A DNA stretch of 64,000 bases, from the NCBI RefSeq assembly GCF_026151205.1, contig NC_087075.1, positions 4,376,359-4,440,358 on the forward strand, given 5' to 3'. Shown piece by piece: positions 23,436 through 36,309 of this stretch. The first letter of the stretch is position 1. Each line of letters opens with the position of its first letter. The translations under genes and the position numbers were made by a program. This DNA comes from Bolinopsis microptera. Lineage: Eukaryota; Ctenophora; Tentaculata; Lobata; Bolinopsidae. The notes under the pieces were generated by a model that was not told the origin of the DNA, did no database searches, and saw only the letters and a list, made by a program, of their open reading frames with translations.

Positions 23436-23589
23436 CTGAGGATCAGCGTATTTGGTAATAGGAACGTAAGTTCTGCGGTTGTACTGTAGTGACCCACTCC
23501 GGGTAGATATTGTTCCCAGCTTGCCATGTTCCAACATTGGGTCCCTGGCGTCCCCAAAGTTACCAAACCGTCTCTTTCTCTCTTTCTTT
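23436..23589 (-). CDS. Eph: Eph receptor exon: cytoplasmic juxtamembrane segment
   Basis: One base completes a Lys codon, then 51 codons begin KKERKRRFGNFGDARDPMLE and end SGSLQYNRRTYVPITKYADPQ. The basic run at the start follows the membrane helix, as expected of a stop-transfer signal. TYVPITKYADP aligns with the TYVDPxTYEDP motif of Eph juxtamembrane regions, with two tyrosines six residues apart; in known Eph receptors their phosphorylation relieves autoinhibition and recruits SH2 proteins. Acceptor CACCCTCAG|AAAG, donor CCTCAG|GTTTGT. The linker is longer than in many vertebrate Eph receptors. Confidence 0.93.
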
Positions 23590-23945
23590 CTGAGGGTGGA
23601 CGCGGTTAGGCTCAACTTACCGTTATATCTTTAGAAATGTTTGACAAAGAAACAAACCTAAATTTATGTTCTTTTGAGTTTTTTTATAGCCTGAAATACG
23701 TAACTGGTCTAGGGAATTTGTTTGAATTATTCCAATTTGGTTATACAGATAGAACATAATAACATCAATAATAATGATTAATGACAATAGTTAAAATTGG
23801 TTCATTATTTATATGTTGTAAAAGTATATTATCATTGAAATGTTTCAAGCTTGTGAAAACTTATTTAAAAAATATAATAATAAGCTACCGATATAACATA
23901 CTCGTCGTTTTAGAATGATATACTGATAATTGTTAGATTACGAAT

Positions 23946-24055
<110 letters not shown>

Positions 24056-25233
24056 TCCGTAAGGAGGTTCACCAGAAGTTACAATTAAGCCGGGGTGAGG
24101 AGGAACAGTAAAATGTAACTATTGATGAGCATTATACAGCTGATGCACCTTAATAATAATGAGATATTCTCCACACATAGTTGCTGGAAGAGACCCAAAA
24201 AATAAAAGTGTAACAACATTACAGTTATCCAGATCACATCATCACATCCGGTGTAGACTCTATTAATGGGGGCAGGATTAGAGCTGGATTAGTATTCAGT
24301 TAGCTATTACTTATAAGTTATAATTTATTTGTGAGTGTGTTCGTCTGTTTTTAACCTGTGCTTAATGTTATTTACAGATGACGTGTAGTCTGCATAATCT
24401 ATTATAATTTACTAGCTCTGTTTTGGCACAAAGAATTTTATTGGTTATTGGGACTTTAAATTAGGAGATCTGTATATTATGAAAATCCTACAAAGCTACG
24501 ATTATTAATACAACTATCTGTGTTAAAGTTCTGTAGTAAATGTTGAGCAGTGCTGGATAATATGCAGACTAGATTGAGATTAAATGGTATACTCAAGATG
24601 TAGACATACTCAATTCACTATTTAAACTACAACCATTGCTACTAGTTCTTACCTGGGATCTGAAATGGATGTATCTTTCATAGTTCTGAATCCATGAACA
24701 CTTGAACATAACTTATATATTTGACTGCCAAAGCGTCTATCCCTGAGTACCTTATCATATTATGTATAATATAACATCTATGTTGCTTCAGGTTCAACTA
24801 AGACGTAGGCTGTAGGCAGGTGGTGCTCATTTTGACTATTATTATAAGAGCACAGTAATTGACTTATATTCTTATATTGGTTTAAACCGTGAGCTATTTT
24901 TAGACCAAATAGCTCATACCGCTCTCTCTATGATGACTTAATTTAAACCCTACTTTTTATGGTGGTTGTTAACTGTTAACTGGCTAAGACGTGTGCAAGT
25001 TAACAAGCTTATAACCGATATAAATGTCTTGTTTACCAACGAACATCTGGATCAAGCAACCAATCTGAACTGTTCCAAATTTCACAATTCCTGTAATTAA
25101 CTAATCAAATAATTATCAAATCAATTAGCCCCGCTGACTTGACGCCAAGCCAAGCCACACCACTGAAATTATCACAGCACCACTAGTACAGTACCGGCCG
25201 TGCTGTGTTGCACTCTGTTTACTGTGCTCTATT

Positions 25234-25331
25234 ATGACGTGGTATACCACGTGACATCATACCACGTGACGTCATACCACGTGACGTCATACCACGTGAC
25301 ATCATACCACGTGACGTCATACCACGTGACA
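25234..25331. repeat. 15-bp variant of the CACGTG/TGACGTCA satellite, ~6 copies
   Basis: The unit is ACCACGTGACGTCAT, alternating with ACCACGTGACATCAT. Compared with the 20-bp monomer, five bases (the CATGA spacer region) are missing, so CACGTG and TGACGTCA overlap. It opens with a palindromic ACGTGGTATACCACGT. Confidence 0.9.
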
Positions 25332-26844
25332 TGAGCTCATCTTCACAGTTCCAACAGTACGGAACAGTGTTTACTATACTCCATTATCTCGTCACACATA
25401 TATTATGTTATTATAAATCTTTCTTTTCCCTCTCGGTTATAACAGATGTGATGGCCCTGATAAACTGAACATAAGTGACATTTCTAACTGCTGACTCGAT
25501 CTTACTGCTACTTTTCCAGACATGACTAGTAGATACAGTTACTAGAAGGTATGCAGTGCACGTACAACTATAACGCAACATTACCCAAGTTAACACAATA
25601 TGTGTTTACCATGCTCGGTTACCACGTGAGAGGGTAAGCGATATACACCAGGTACCCCACCTCTCTCTCTCTCCCATCAGTCCACAATTGTGCGCTCTAA
25701 CTTTGAGATGCACCTCCAAATATAGGGGTGGATGAGGGTTTAGTGTGTGGGATTGTTATTGGGATAATAATAGATGTTGAAGATGTGGAAGTGCCACTTT
25801 TTGGAGCTGTGATTTGTCAAAGCTGAACAGCAAATCACTGACAAGATTAGTGATTTAGATTCCGGAGGTTTAACTAAGCGTACTTACATTAAATACGTAT
25901 TATTTGTAAAAGAATTTAATTGCCGGACCTCATGAAGTTCAGGCACATTTGCTAATGGTATGGTATGGAATTTGTAATTCAACTGTTACAGTTATACATC
26001 TGTACATAAGTGGTCCGACCCAATAAAATTCAGTAAAACTGAGTTCGGAGCTTAACCAGGTAAATATTACCTGTACTTCAAGTAGAAATACCAGCAGACT
26101 TACTCAACCATCACAATACTGTGCAACTGTTGCACAAATGCAGCTCTAAGCCTGAATAACAATAACAATACTCACAGAACTGTCTGCTATTATTCGCAAT
26201 CACAAAGCTCAATCCGTCACGTGACCAGCCAACCAAACCATGTGACAGCTTATTATAAAGCATTACATATTATTATTATTCAATGCATAATGAGGTGCAG
26301 AGACACAGAGTGGAATGCACGTTTTATGAACACCGCGCAATTGTTACAGTGCACTAATTGTTTCAGTTGATTAGACCGATTGTTTTCATTAAAACGGTTA
26401 CTATTGAACTATTATATTGATTTTGTAAGTTGTAACACTGATTGTCTCACTCAGAAAGATCTATTAATCAATACGACAATTTTCAGGAAATTAGCGCGTA
26501 ATTTGAAATAAAGTCCATAATATGGGAGAAGTTATAGTGAGGTCTAGATGGTGCTCTACAGGAGTATCATGTGCTGAGACTTGAGAGAGTTTTCCAAATT
26601 AAACACACTTATTATTTAGTACACATTCCAGCTGACGTGTTTATCAGCTCCCTCAACTAAGAAACATTAATAGGTCCCTAACAAGGGCTCAACAGTGCAC
26701 CTCACAACGTCACAAGTGAGACCCATATAATATATACTATAGCCCTGTGTTACAGACAGTTCACCACGTCTCTTGTCCTTTCATCACCTCATCTTCATGA
26801 AATGTTTTTCTGCTTAAGAGTCATATGTCATATTATAATATCGA

Positions 26845-26890
26845 GGGAGGGAGGGGGGAGGGGGAGCTGGAGGGGTAATATCATAACTTC
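26845..26890. repeat. G-rich tract, copy of the element at 14803
   Basis: GGGAGG repeats lead into GGGGAGCTGGAGGGGTAAT, shared with 14840..14860. Confidence 0.65.
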
Positions 26891-28954
26891 ATAATCAAAC
26901 AAACAAGATCACATAATCAAGAGGCAACTAAAGAACTAAACAGCATACTTCTAATGAAACCCCTACAGATCCATTGCCTCACTCTTCAGTCCCCACCACC
27001 ACTACTACTACTAGTCCCTAATGAGAGTTATAGAAGCCCATTACAGCATTAACCTCCAATGCTCCAGTCCCTAACGAAATCACCACAAGTAACTAAAAAT
27101 ACACGGTGGTCAGAATCACCACAACCAGACAATTGTGGTGAAGAGAATCCTCATTAGGCAACCAATTGCGGTAATTAATGGTAATTAGATGCGGTTAATT
27201 GCGGTGATGACCGTGTTAATTACACTGTAAATAGTTAAAGTGAACGTGAAGAGCCTAGACTATGGATCCTTACATGGTAAATCTCAGATTGTCTGTGTGT
27301 GTGTATGCTTGATGTTCGTTTTGTGGGGAAATTTGCGGGAAGACTTATTCTTGTTTGGAACACACCGTGCAACCACACAGTGTACAACGCCGTGTTTTAT
27401 GAAGGAGTACAATGTCATGATAATTTAATAATGAGATTCTTGGATGTGGGTTGTTTTTTGGAAACTGGACTAACTGGAGACAGTTTGACTGGTTAGCAGG
27501 TTAACTTTAAGTAGGTATTTTAAAAGGTTAAGTTGGTATTTACTGTGAGATTCTGTGGGAATTGTATGGTAATGGACACTGTAGAGTTAGACAAACATTA
27601 CAGTGTCCAGTAGCAATGAACTAAGTGAACATTTCCGAGTTGACGTAGTTGAACCATCCTTGGCATGTAACCTAAAATTTTATCATGATTTCAACCTTAA
27701 CGTGACTCTCAAACTCCGATACAGTATCACAATTGAAAAACCCCATTTATTTTTAGCATTTTTAAAATTCTAGTGAGCTAAGTGAACAATGTTGATCTGC
27801 TTGGTTTGTCCTATATTTACTGCAATAACTATCCATGGTCGACCAAAAATATATCCTGCTCAGTTTAAATTCGCGACAGGTTTAAAACCACATTATAGAC
27901 GATTTTGATATACGATCGCCATCAAATCATTTAAAACAGTCTAGATATTATGTTAGACATTCCTTAACTAAATAAAGTTTTACGTAGACGGAAGGAAGGC
28001 TTCCTGAGTCTCTCACAGGGCAAGGACAGACGGAGGGAGACGGAGGGAGCCAAACTGAGTGTTTAAACTTTTAAAGGCCAAGAAACTAACATTGAATAGA
28101 AATTATATAAAGTTAGTTAGTGGCACACAAATACATTTCATTTTTCTCCACTTAATTAATTTAATCAGATAAGGAAAGGACGGAGAACTACCCACGTTTT
28201 TGCCAGAAAATGTTTCTGGGAACTCCCCGATATCAGATAACCCAAAATAGCTTTATAATATCACGAGCCACGGAGATATTCTAGTATCTGTAATTAGTAC
28301 CCCCCTTTTTATACCCTGATTTTCACAGTACTATTTTAATATACTCAAGAACACTCCCAACATTACTCACATTACTCCCTTATTCTACTTAAATACATTA
28401 AACAGCAGCTGATTTGATTTCAAGTTATTGGAATGGTTCAAGAAATATGCCTCTTGAACTCTAAAGTATGTTGAGGCCCAGATTAAATTCCTGGGAGAAG
28501 GTATGGGCGAGGAAATGTATAAAATATGAACTAATAAAAAGATGGATCACTAAATGACATGCCCGGTTTAACAGGTACGACGTACGTGTAATACATATCA
28601 TATATACATATAATACATGTCATAGTTACTACTTTACGTGTGCCAAAACACATTTCAGGAATTTCAGGATTCAAAGATTTCAAGAATTTCGTGAAGAGAT
28701 TTTAGGAATTTTGTCAAGTAGAAATATTGTAAGATACGCGTTGACAGGATAATTTATTTACTTAAGTTGTTTAAAACTAAAAGCATAATTATACAATGGA
28801 CAACATAAACTTGTCTTGACACGTGACAGTGATCTGTGATTCTGGTTTTTGATTGGTCAATGCTGGAAGCTGATTGGTTAATACCTGTCACGTGTTATAC
28901 AAAATATGTTTCACCTCCTCACCAGTATCCAGATCTATTGAAACTAATGGTATC

Positions 28955-29060
28955 TAATATACTAACTAATAGTTTTATGAAGGAGTAATACTAACACCCA
29001 CATTAACAACTAATAGTTTTATGAAGGAGTTGTACACATTAACAACTAATAGTTTTAAGA
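28955..29060. repeat. Three copies of an AACTAATAGTTTTATGAAGG unit
   Basis: The unit recurs three times with spacers of about 45 and 30 bases; AACTATTAGTT-type symmetry gives each copy weak hairpin potential. The third copy is truncated. Confidence 0.75.
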
Positions 29061-30140
29061 GATAGCCCCATGATGAAGTATATATATGCTTGCTATTTCT
29101 CAGACTTTCTTATACCTAAACACCGAAATACTTATTAAGAGAGGCATACCACCAGACATTTCTAAAATACTTCAGCCAGAACAAATTGTCATGCATATTT
29201 AGCATACTTACTTAACATTATATTTATATTTACTTACATGCCTACGTAACATCATGTTATGTCACTGTACCGTTACGTAGAGGAGATATTCTTGGGAGTG
29301 TATATCATACATTTAGTTGCTTTTATTGGATACTCTCTTTAAATTTAAGAAACAAGTTTCCTAAGTTTTTAAAGTTTTCTGAGTCTATGAAAATTCTATT
29401 GCATTGCGTGGAGGGGACAGAATATGACAAGTTTTGGAAACTTGACGAATACCAAATTTAGCATAATATTGTATACAAACGATGGAATTCGATGTGGAAA
29501 GCAAACAGAAACAGAAGTCATCTTTGGTGGAAGAAGTTGCCATGCATATTTAGCATATTTAGCATATTTAGCATGTACTTACTTTAGCATACTTATTACT
29601 TACATGCCTACTTTACGTTGTACCAGAACAAAGAGAAGATTGTGAGTACCATAAATACTGTGTACATGTTCTGAGACATTTTAAGCATCGAACTTCTTGG
29701 ATGAAGATAATTTTAAACAAAATGGTCAAGGAATTCTACCAGACATCCTGATGGAGATGTACCAGGATAATTACGTATAATATCATACTCAAACTTGCTT
29801 GTGTACTGAGTGTGTTTTATTACACGCTCCACTTCAGCAGCGATATAAAGCGTTTCAGTGTCAAGCACGCTCAGCACATTATATATTAGAAATATGTGGT
29901 AATATGTGGTAATATGTGGTAATAAAGTGGTAATTGTAACACATATTATTTTCAATATGTATCTTCATTAACCCGGTCAATTTACCATGGTCTCGTAGAA
30001 ATATAACAGAGAATGTGAAATATGTTGTTATATTATGACGTGTAAAAGTGTTGTAGACGAGCGAAGGGCAAATAGCGTTAGAAAAAGTGAAATTCGGGAG
30101 GATTCAGTGATAATGTGATGCATTTGCACGTGCAGATACG

Positions 30141-30375
30141 TATCTTACATATCTTACATATCTTACATATCTTACATATCTTACATATCTTACATATCTT
30201 ACATATCTTACATATCTTACATATCTTACATATCTTACATATTATCTTACATATCTTACCTATCTTACATATCTTACATATCTTACATATCTTACATATC
30301 TTACATATCTTACATATCTTACATATCTTACATATATCTTACATATCTTACATATCTTACATATCTTACATATCT
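30141..30375. repeat. (ATCTTACAT)n 9-bp array, ~26 units
   Basis: The array is nearly perfect, with small interruptions near 30240 and 30335. As 9 is a multiple of 3, it yields spurious open frames (Ile-Leu-His on plus; Tyr-Val-Arg and Ile-Cys-Lys on minus). Confidence 0.97.
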
Positions 30376-30514
30376 TGTCACTTCCGACCCTATCCGGATA
30401 CACTCCCAAGCACACACACCATGTAAATATACACGCTATTTCCAAAGTAGCTTTCCGGGGCCTCTCTCTGACTGAGCGTGTAAAACTGTTTGCATGTGCT
30501 CCGTTATCTGCTGG

Positions 30515-30620
30515 AAACTGTCACGTGGGTTGTCACAACAACCAATGAGAGCCCAGGAAACGCGCACGTGACAGGTATCCACCAATAAGGTGGGAGGTTG
30601 AGGCGGGAGAGGTGAAGGTG
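30515..30620. promoter_or_regulatory. Candidate intronic promoter-like cluster: CACGTG plus CCAAT
   Basis: Within about 100 bases are CTGTCACGTGGG, CAACCAATGAGAG, CGCGCACGTGACAGG and CCACCAATAAGG, in locally GC-richer sequence. Paired CACGTGAC and CCAAT sites are typical of promoters regulated by bHLH-zip proteins and NF-Y. It lies in the 25-kb intron; a transcript starting here is not shown. Confidence 0.35.
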
Positions 30621-31224
30621 AGAGTGTGTGTGTTTTACATGTACGAGTATACTTACGATGATGCCGTATGTTTTGCCACGGGTAATCTGCAGCAGAAACA
30701 TCAGGAAGTTGCAAAATGGCAAAATGGCAAAATGGTCTGATCTAGAAATCCGCATTATTCGCCAGTGGTGTTAATTAAGACCGGTGGCTTCTTCTTCATA
30801 GACCAAAGAAAACTCAACAGTCATGAAGTTCTGGATTTGGGACTTCGAACTACTTAGTGCTTTAGTGGTCGGAAGAATCTTGCTGTAAGTTATTACATAT
30901 TACATATACTTGAGTTATAGGCGGGGGGATTATACACTTAGTACCATATTTTCTTCCAAAACACAGTTAGTATTTTTTTGTAGTAAAGTTAGTACCCGGC
31001 GCGGGGGTGGGTGGGTCTTTTTTGTAAATTCCAAAATTACACTTAGTCGACGTCACGTACAGAACTTAGTATCTGATCCCCCACCGTTATAGGGCAGCTG
31101 TGTTAAAGATGTTTTTAACCAGAGTTTAAGTTTCCAAGTTTAAAAAGTGCTAATATTTGAATAGTCGACATGACGTATTGAAAGTTAATGTTACAGTGTA
31201 TTACATTATAATGTTAATTTCGTC

Positions 31225-31425
31225 ATGAGTAGAAAAGACCTTAACCTGGTAACTTGATAACCTGGTAACTTGGTAACTTGGTAACCTGGTAACCTTGTTG
31301 CCTACACAAGAGCAATTCTAACTGAATAACCGCACATCCACATTTTATGCGAACAAACTGATATGAATCCTATCTGTACAAATTGTATGTTGTCTGCATA
31401 CTAACCTTTCTCAAGGCATGAATTT
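31225..31425. repeat. Dispersed repeat copy with GGTAACTTGGTAACCT array
   Basis: After several GGTAACTT/GGTAACCT units comes CACAAGAGCAATTCTAACTG, CACATCCACATTTT, ACAAACTGATATGAATC and TTGTCTGCATA. The same series of blocks occurs at 43095..43245, and its last part at 10480..10545. Confidence 0.85.
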
Positions 31426-31433
31426 CGTTATAA

Positions 31434-31525
31434 TCATGGTTATTAATTATGGTTATTAATTATGGTTATTAATTATGGTTATTAATTATGTCGTTATTAA
31501 TTATGTAGTTATTAATTATGTCGTT
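31434..31525. repeat. (GGTTATTAATTAT)n array
   Basis: About seven units of 13 to 15 bases, the later ones with TCG or TAG insertions. Confidence 0.85.
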
Positions 31526-33127
31526 TATTGCACTTGAATATTCCAGGGTCATTAATATTACAGTTTTATGAGTTATGAAATATTGATCATATTTTAATTC
31601 GCGACTCAACACATCCGGGAATTATAATGATATGTACGGGGAAACTGCATTCACTGGTCCGGTGATCGCTTATTATTATATTAAATGCCATGCTGGTCGA
31701 TAAATATTTGGCTTACTGCCAAACTGGTCCCGATAACAGATTCGTTAGAGTTGTTAGTTTGGTTCGGAGTCCCAACACAGATAGCGATCTTCAACAGTCT
31801 GATCGATGGCATTTTATAATTCCATGAGATGAAACCCCTTTTATCAGCTCGTAAAACGTAATGGGTAGTGTGGCGGTGTTGGATCTAACCGGTCACCATT
31901 CCTCCGTCGTCTCAACGTCTACCTTCCCTTTATCGATAACAATTCAATCGCAACCCGAATAAAATCTGATTAAAAATACACTCAACAGCTGAAGTATATA
32001 TTGTATGGATTGGTTAATTAATAGGCCAGTTTAACAGCTGGTTGCAATCCAAATTAAATAGTAAATTTCACGAGCCTGTCAGGAAACGTTTAGCAGTCTC
32101 GCGAATAAAATAAGAAAATAAATTCCAGTTACCACAGGAATTTAACTAAACAACTAAAAACAACAACGCTTGTAAATAGCGCAGGACGTGGTGATTTAAG
32201 TACTTTGTTAACCAACGGCGGCTCACTTTAACGAGTTAATGAAAACAGCGATAAATAACATGACGATTCATCTCTTAAGGGGAGATAAGAAGTAAATATG
32301 AGAAATATGTCTAACAGTATAACATATTATATAATACGATTCCTTTCCCACCCCTATAATAGGAATTTGAGATAATATATTTCCGGCACATTTCCGGTCA
32401 AATGTTTTTATATCATGTCAAGTTCAGGTTAAAGTGTTAAAAAAGGCAGCCCGGCCCTACATATTGAAACATCATGGCCTAATGACGTGGTTACTTCATT
32501 AGAACCCTTATCTCTGCCGCTTTCTGACAAATGTGACAAAAAAGACAATTTTTTGAAAATGGGGGATCTTTTGCCCAGATTTATTTTTTGACTCAAAAAC
32601 TATCCCTAAAACTATCATTAGAATCAATCCCCCAAAAACCTTCTTTTGGGACCCGCTTAAAAGCCGAAATTGGTCAAAAATGTGCAAGAATTTGCAGGTT
32701 AGGAGCAGATCATGTGCATACATGACTGAAAAATTAATGAAAATAACTTAAAATACGTTTTATTCCGGATGTTCCTGCTGAGGAAATATTATTGGCAGAT
32801 AAGACTTTTGGAGCCGAATCATTGATGGCCGGAGCTTTAGGCAAAATTCCTCGGAATTCCTTGAAAATATCAGCGCTTCTGAACAGGATTTGCAAAATAA
32901 ATTTATGATACCTTAGAATCAGGAATTTAATCTGTGATCAAAATTTTCGATCTTTCGATAGATCCAGAGCCTCTGTCTGAAAGTCAGCTTTTAATAAAAG
33001 TTGGAGGCTTTTGATTGGGCTTCAGAGTTTACTAGATGACTCAAGAGCAGTTTTGCAGCTGTAGTAATATGTACATATTATATATATATATTATTTACAC
33101 TGTACTACATAGACCATAGTGTAAATT

Positions 33128-33238
33128 CTGATATCTGGATATTATCCGGTTGGAAGAGACAAGGACAAGTGAAGGACTCCTAACTTCCTTGTTTCACTTG
33201 TCCTTGTCTCTTCCAACCGGATAATATCCAGATATCAG
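33128..33238. repeat. 46-bp perfect inverted repeat (hairpin)
   Basis: Arms 33128..33173 and 33193..33238 are exact reverse complements over 46 bases, with a 19-base loop. The outer ends read CTGATATCTGG and CCAGATATCAG. Perfect identity means recent origin or gene conversion. I see no target-site duplication or coding capacity. The RNA would form a long perfect duplex. Confidence 0.97.
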
Positions 33239-34327
33239 TATTTCAATCATGAGACTAATAAACAGCGAACTACTCCGTTATTTGATAGTGTAAATTAATC
33301 AAGTAAGGTTGGTCTACAGAATTTGAGGGCGTAATGAATATATTGACAAATTTAAAGTTAGATTTAATTTATACAGTTTGAGTTATGCTATGTTTGAATA
33401 ATATGTTTACCCCGTGAATTAAATAAAGTTATTTTAATCTTCGGCAGCACACAGTGCATCGTAAATGAACCAAACAGATTCTAAGACTGAAATATTCTGG
33501 TAAAAACAGATCGGAGCTTGAATTTCAATGTACGAAGAAATTGAAAATAAACGATCTTTTGGTGTCACATCGTAGACCGTACTATGATCATGTTTTTAAA
33601 ATATTCTAACTTCATATATATTTTTATATAATTTGAAATACAAATAACCTTGTTTTTCTAATTAATTTAACCTTTACCATATGAATTTGTAAACCACCCT
33701 ACTCATTATCGCTTTCTACTGATTACCACACTTACAGACAGGCCAAATAACGAGATTAACAACGTATGGCTTTACGAGATAATATCGTTAAAGTGGTACC
33801 GGATATAACAAGGTATCTGTTGTCACGGTGATTATCACTGTGGTCACAAAACCTCTTTCTGGTTCACACTTAAAATACCCTACATTCTAGTACCAATCTG
33901 AGGAATTTCTCTCCCCTCTCCATGGGTCAATGACTTCACCATCACATTCAAATACCTTTCACCCATTACATTATCTGTATATTCTCATACCTATGTCACT
34001 GGATGAAAATAAATAGCGTTACACTGTTACGTATATAACACAAGCACAGCAAGATGTAGCTATTTTTGCAGACAGGAATTCAGTGGCACAACACTGGAAC
34101 CTGCCAAGCGGGGAGCTGATCGGGACAAATGTAACAAGTTATAATATCGAGTTAGATGAGGGGGGATCTGACAGCTACACCGCATTCCCCACCTTGTTGC
34201 CACTTACAATTAAACTAACTCCCCGCAAACCTCCCCCATTTTATCATGTTTAACATTTTTACTACTTAAATGTTTTATAAAATCTCTATATAATGACCCG
34301 CTGTGATACTAGATATTATATATAATA

Positions 34328-34385
34328 ATGAACGTCTCTCTCTCTCTCCCTCTCTTTCTCTTTCTCGTTCTCTCTCTTTCTCTCT
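34328..34385. repeat. Pyrimidine-rich (TC)n tract
   Basis: Imperfect CTCTCT run about 55 bases long. Confidence 0.85.
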
Positions 34386-35544
34386 GCCGCGCCGGTGTGT
34401 GATCCAGGACTACATACTATACACACTCTTCCTCTGAGAAATCTGATAAATTAATTAAATCCAATATACTGACCCCAATACTGTCCCCCTAATACAGTCC
34501 CCCTAATACTGTCCCCCTCGCCCCAATGAGCCAATGTGATGATGCCTAATCTGTAACTGTATACATTTGTCTATTTGTCCGGACTGAGTTCTATTCATCC
34601 CCTCTAAGTCTAATAGACCACTTAATGAACTGTATTAAATGTCACGTGATACAAATTAACCAATCATGTTACCGGAGCGGTGAGATTATAAAAACTCACT
34701 TTTGAATCTCTTGAATTTTGACAAATCCATGATTTTGGCTATCACTTTTTTCGAGCACGCCTTCCGGAAAATGGACATTTTCGTATATACGAGTATTATT
34801 TTTCTCGCATTTTATCGTGTATTATGATAAGAAAGAGGATATAATAAAATATTAGGATTGGTAACCATGAAGAGATAGCACTACATTAACTCTACTTTTG
34901 ATTGGCCAATATTCAGATATCTTGAATTTAGTTGGCTAGAATTGATTAAATCACTCACTTTTGATTGGTCAGAACTGATCGCCCATCTCGCATCCTATTG
35001 GCTACAATAAATAAGATATCTCGCGTATCATTAGCTTGTATATTTCGCATAATATCTTTGCTAGAATTGCCCAGAAGTCTCTCTTATGATTGATCAGCCC
35101 CGCCCACATTCTAGTAAATACTTACAGTACGATAATAATCTTACAGCTCCTGGCAATATACTAATTACTTAACTCATGATATCAACAATTTCAACAATAT
35201 ATTACCGGAACGGTATCAGAACTCAAAATCAGATTAAAATTCCCAGAAACTTCTCCCAGAAAGTCAGATACAATAAAGGGGCAGCCGATAATAAAGACCG
35301 GGCAATAAAAGCCAAAGGTGCAGCCGATGAATGTGGACATGAAACTAGTAAGAAAAGGAATGCACGTGGCATGACAACACGTGTCAGAATGACAGAGTTG
35401 ATCTGGGGTTTCGCACGTGAGCCGTTCTTCTAAATATTATCAGCTCACTCTAAAAAGGCCAAGGGAGCAATGGTTCTGGAATATTCGGAGATACTGACGC
35501 TTGATGAGTGGACCGTATTTATCTTATCTTTATCTTGTTAATCT

Positions 35545-35586
35545 GCTGAAAGTCTACATTACGAAGGCGTAATGTAGACTTTCAGC
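35545..35586. repeat. Perfect 19-bp inverted repeat with 4-base loop
   Basis: GCTGAAAGTCTACATTACG at 35545..35563 faces its reverse complement at 35568..35586 across AAGG. A short direct repeat (TTTTCAGGTCCAC) follows immediately. Confidence 0.95.
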
Positions 35587-35867
35587 TTTTCAGGTCCACT
35601 TTCACTTTTCAGGTCCACCAAAACATTTCACGCCGTAGAGTCAGGACCCTCAGAATAATTCATGCTAAATCTACCTCATTAGCCGATAATGAAGCATGCT
35701 CATATTGGACTATATTTGGGCTTCTTCCCGACGATGAAGATTGTTTCATCGGTTGATATGAACTATTTTGTCGGACTGCAGTTGACTGTCTTGTTATATT
35801 TGAATTAGGCCAGACGATCAGCAATGTAATCTTCAGTTCGGCTAATTTCACTGCAGTTACACGCTCT

Positions 35868-36309
35868 ACACTGAGTACACACTCTGGGATTATAGTGTCA
35901 GGAGCAACAGGAGCAATACACTGAGTACACACTCAGGAGCAATACACTGAGTACACACTCGGGGATTATAGTGTCAGGAGCAACAGGAGCAATACACTGA
36001 GTACTACACACTCGGGGATTATAGTGTCAGGAGCAACAGGAGCAATACACTGAGTACAACACACTTGGGGATTATAGTGTCAGGAGCAACAGGAGCAATA
36101 CACTGAGTACTACACACTCGGGGATTATAGTGTCAGGAGCAACAGGAGCAATACACTGAGTACACACTCGGGGATTATAGTGTCAGGAGCAACAGGAGCA
36201 ATACACTGAGTACTACACACTCGGGGATTATAGTGTCAGGAGCAACAGGAGCAATACACTGAGTACACACTCGGGGATTATAGTGTCAGGAGCAACAGGA
36301 GTAATACAC
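35868..36309. repeat. ~50-60-bp tandem array, about 8 copies
   Basis: Each unit contains GGAGCAATACACTGAGTAC, ACACTCGGGGATTATAGTG and TCAGGAGCAACA. Units differ by a TAC trinucleotide insertion after GAGTAC and by one truncated copy near 35930. Confidence 0.93.

Noticed and set aside
30436-30755. Two overlapping minus-strand frames of 83 and 92 codons
   Set aside because: No domain, no splice context in phase with the Eph exons; more likely non-coding with regulatory motifs.
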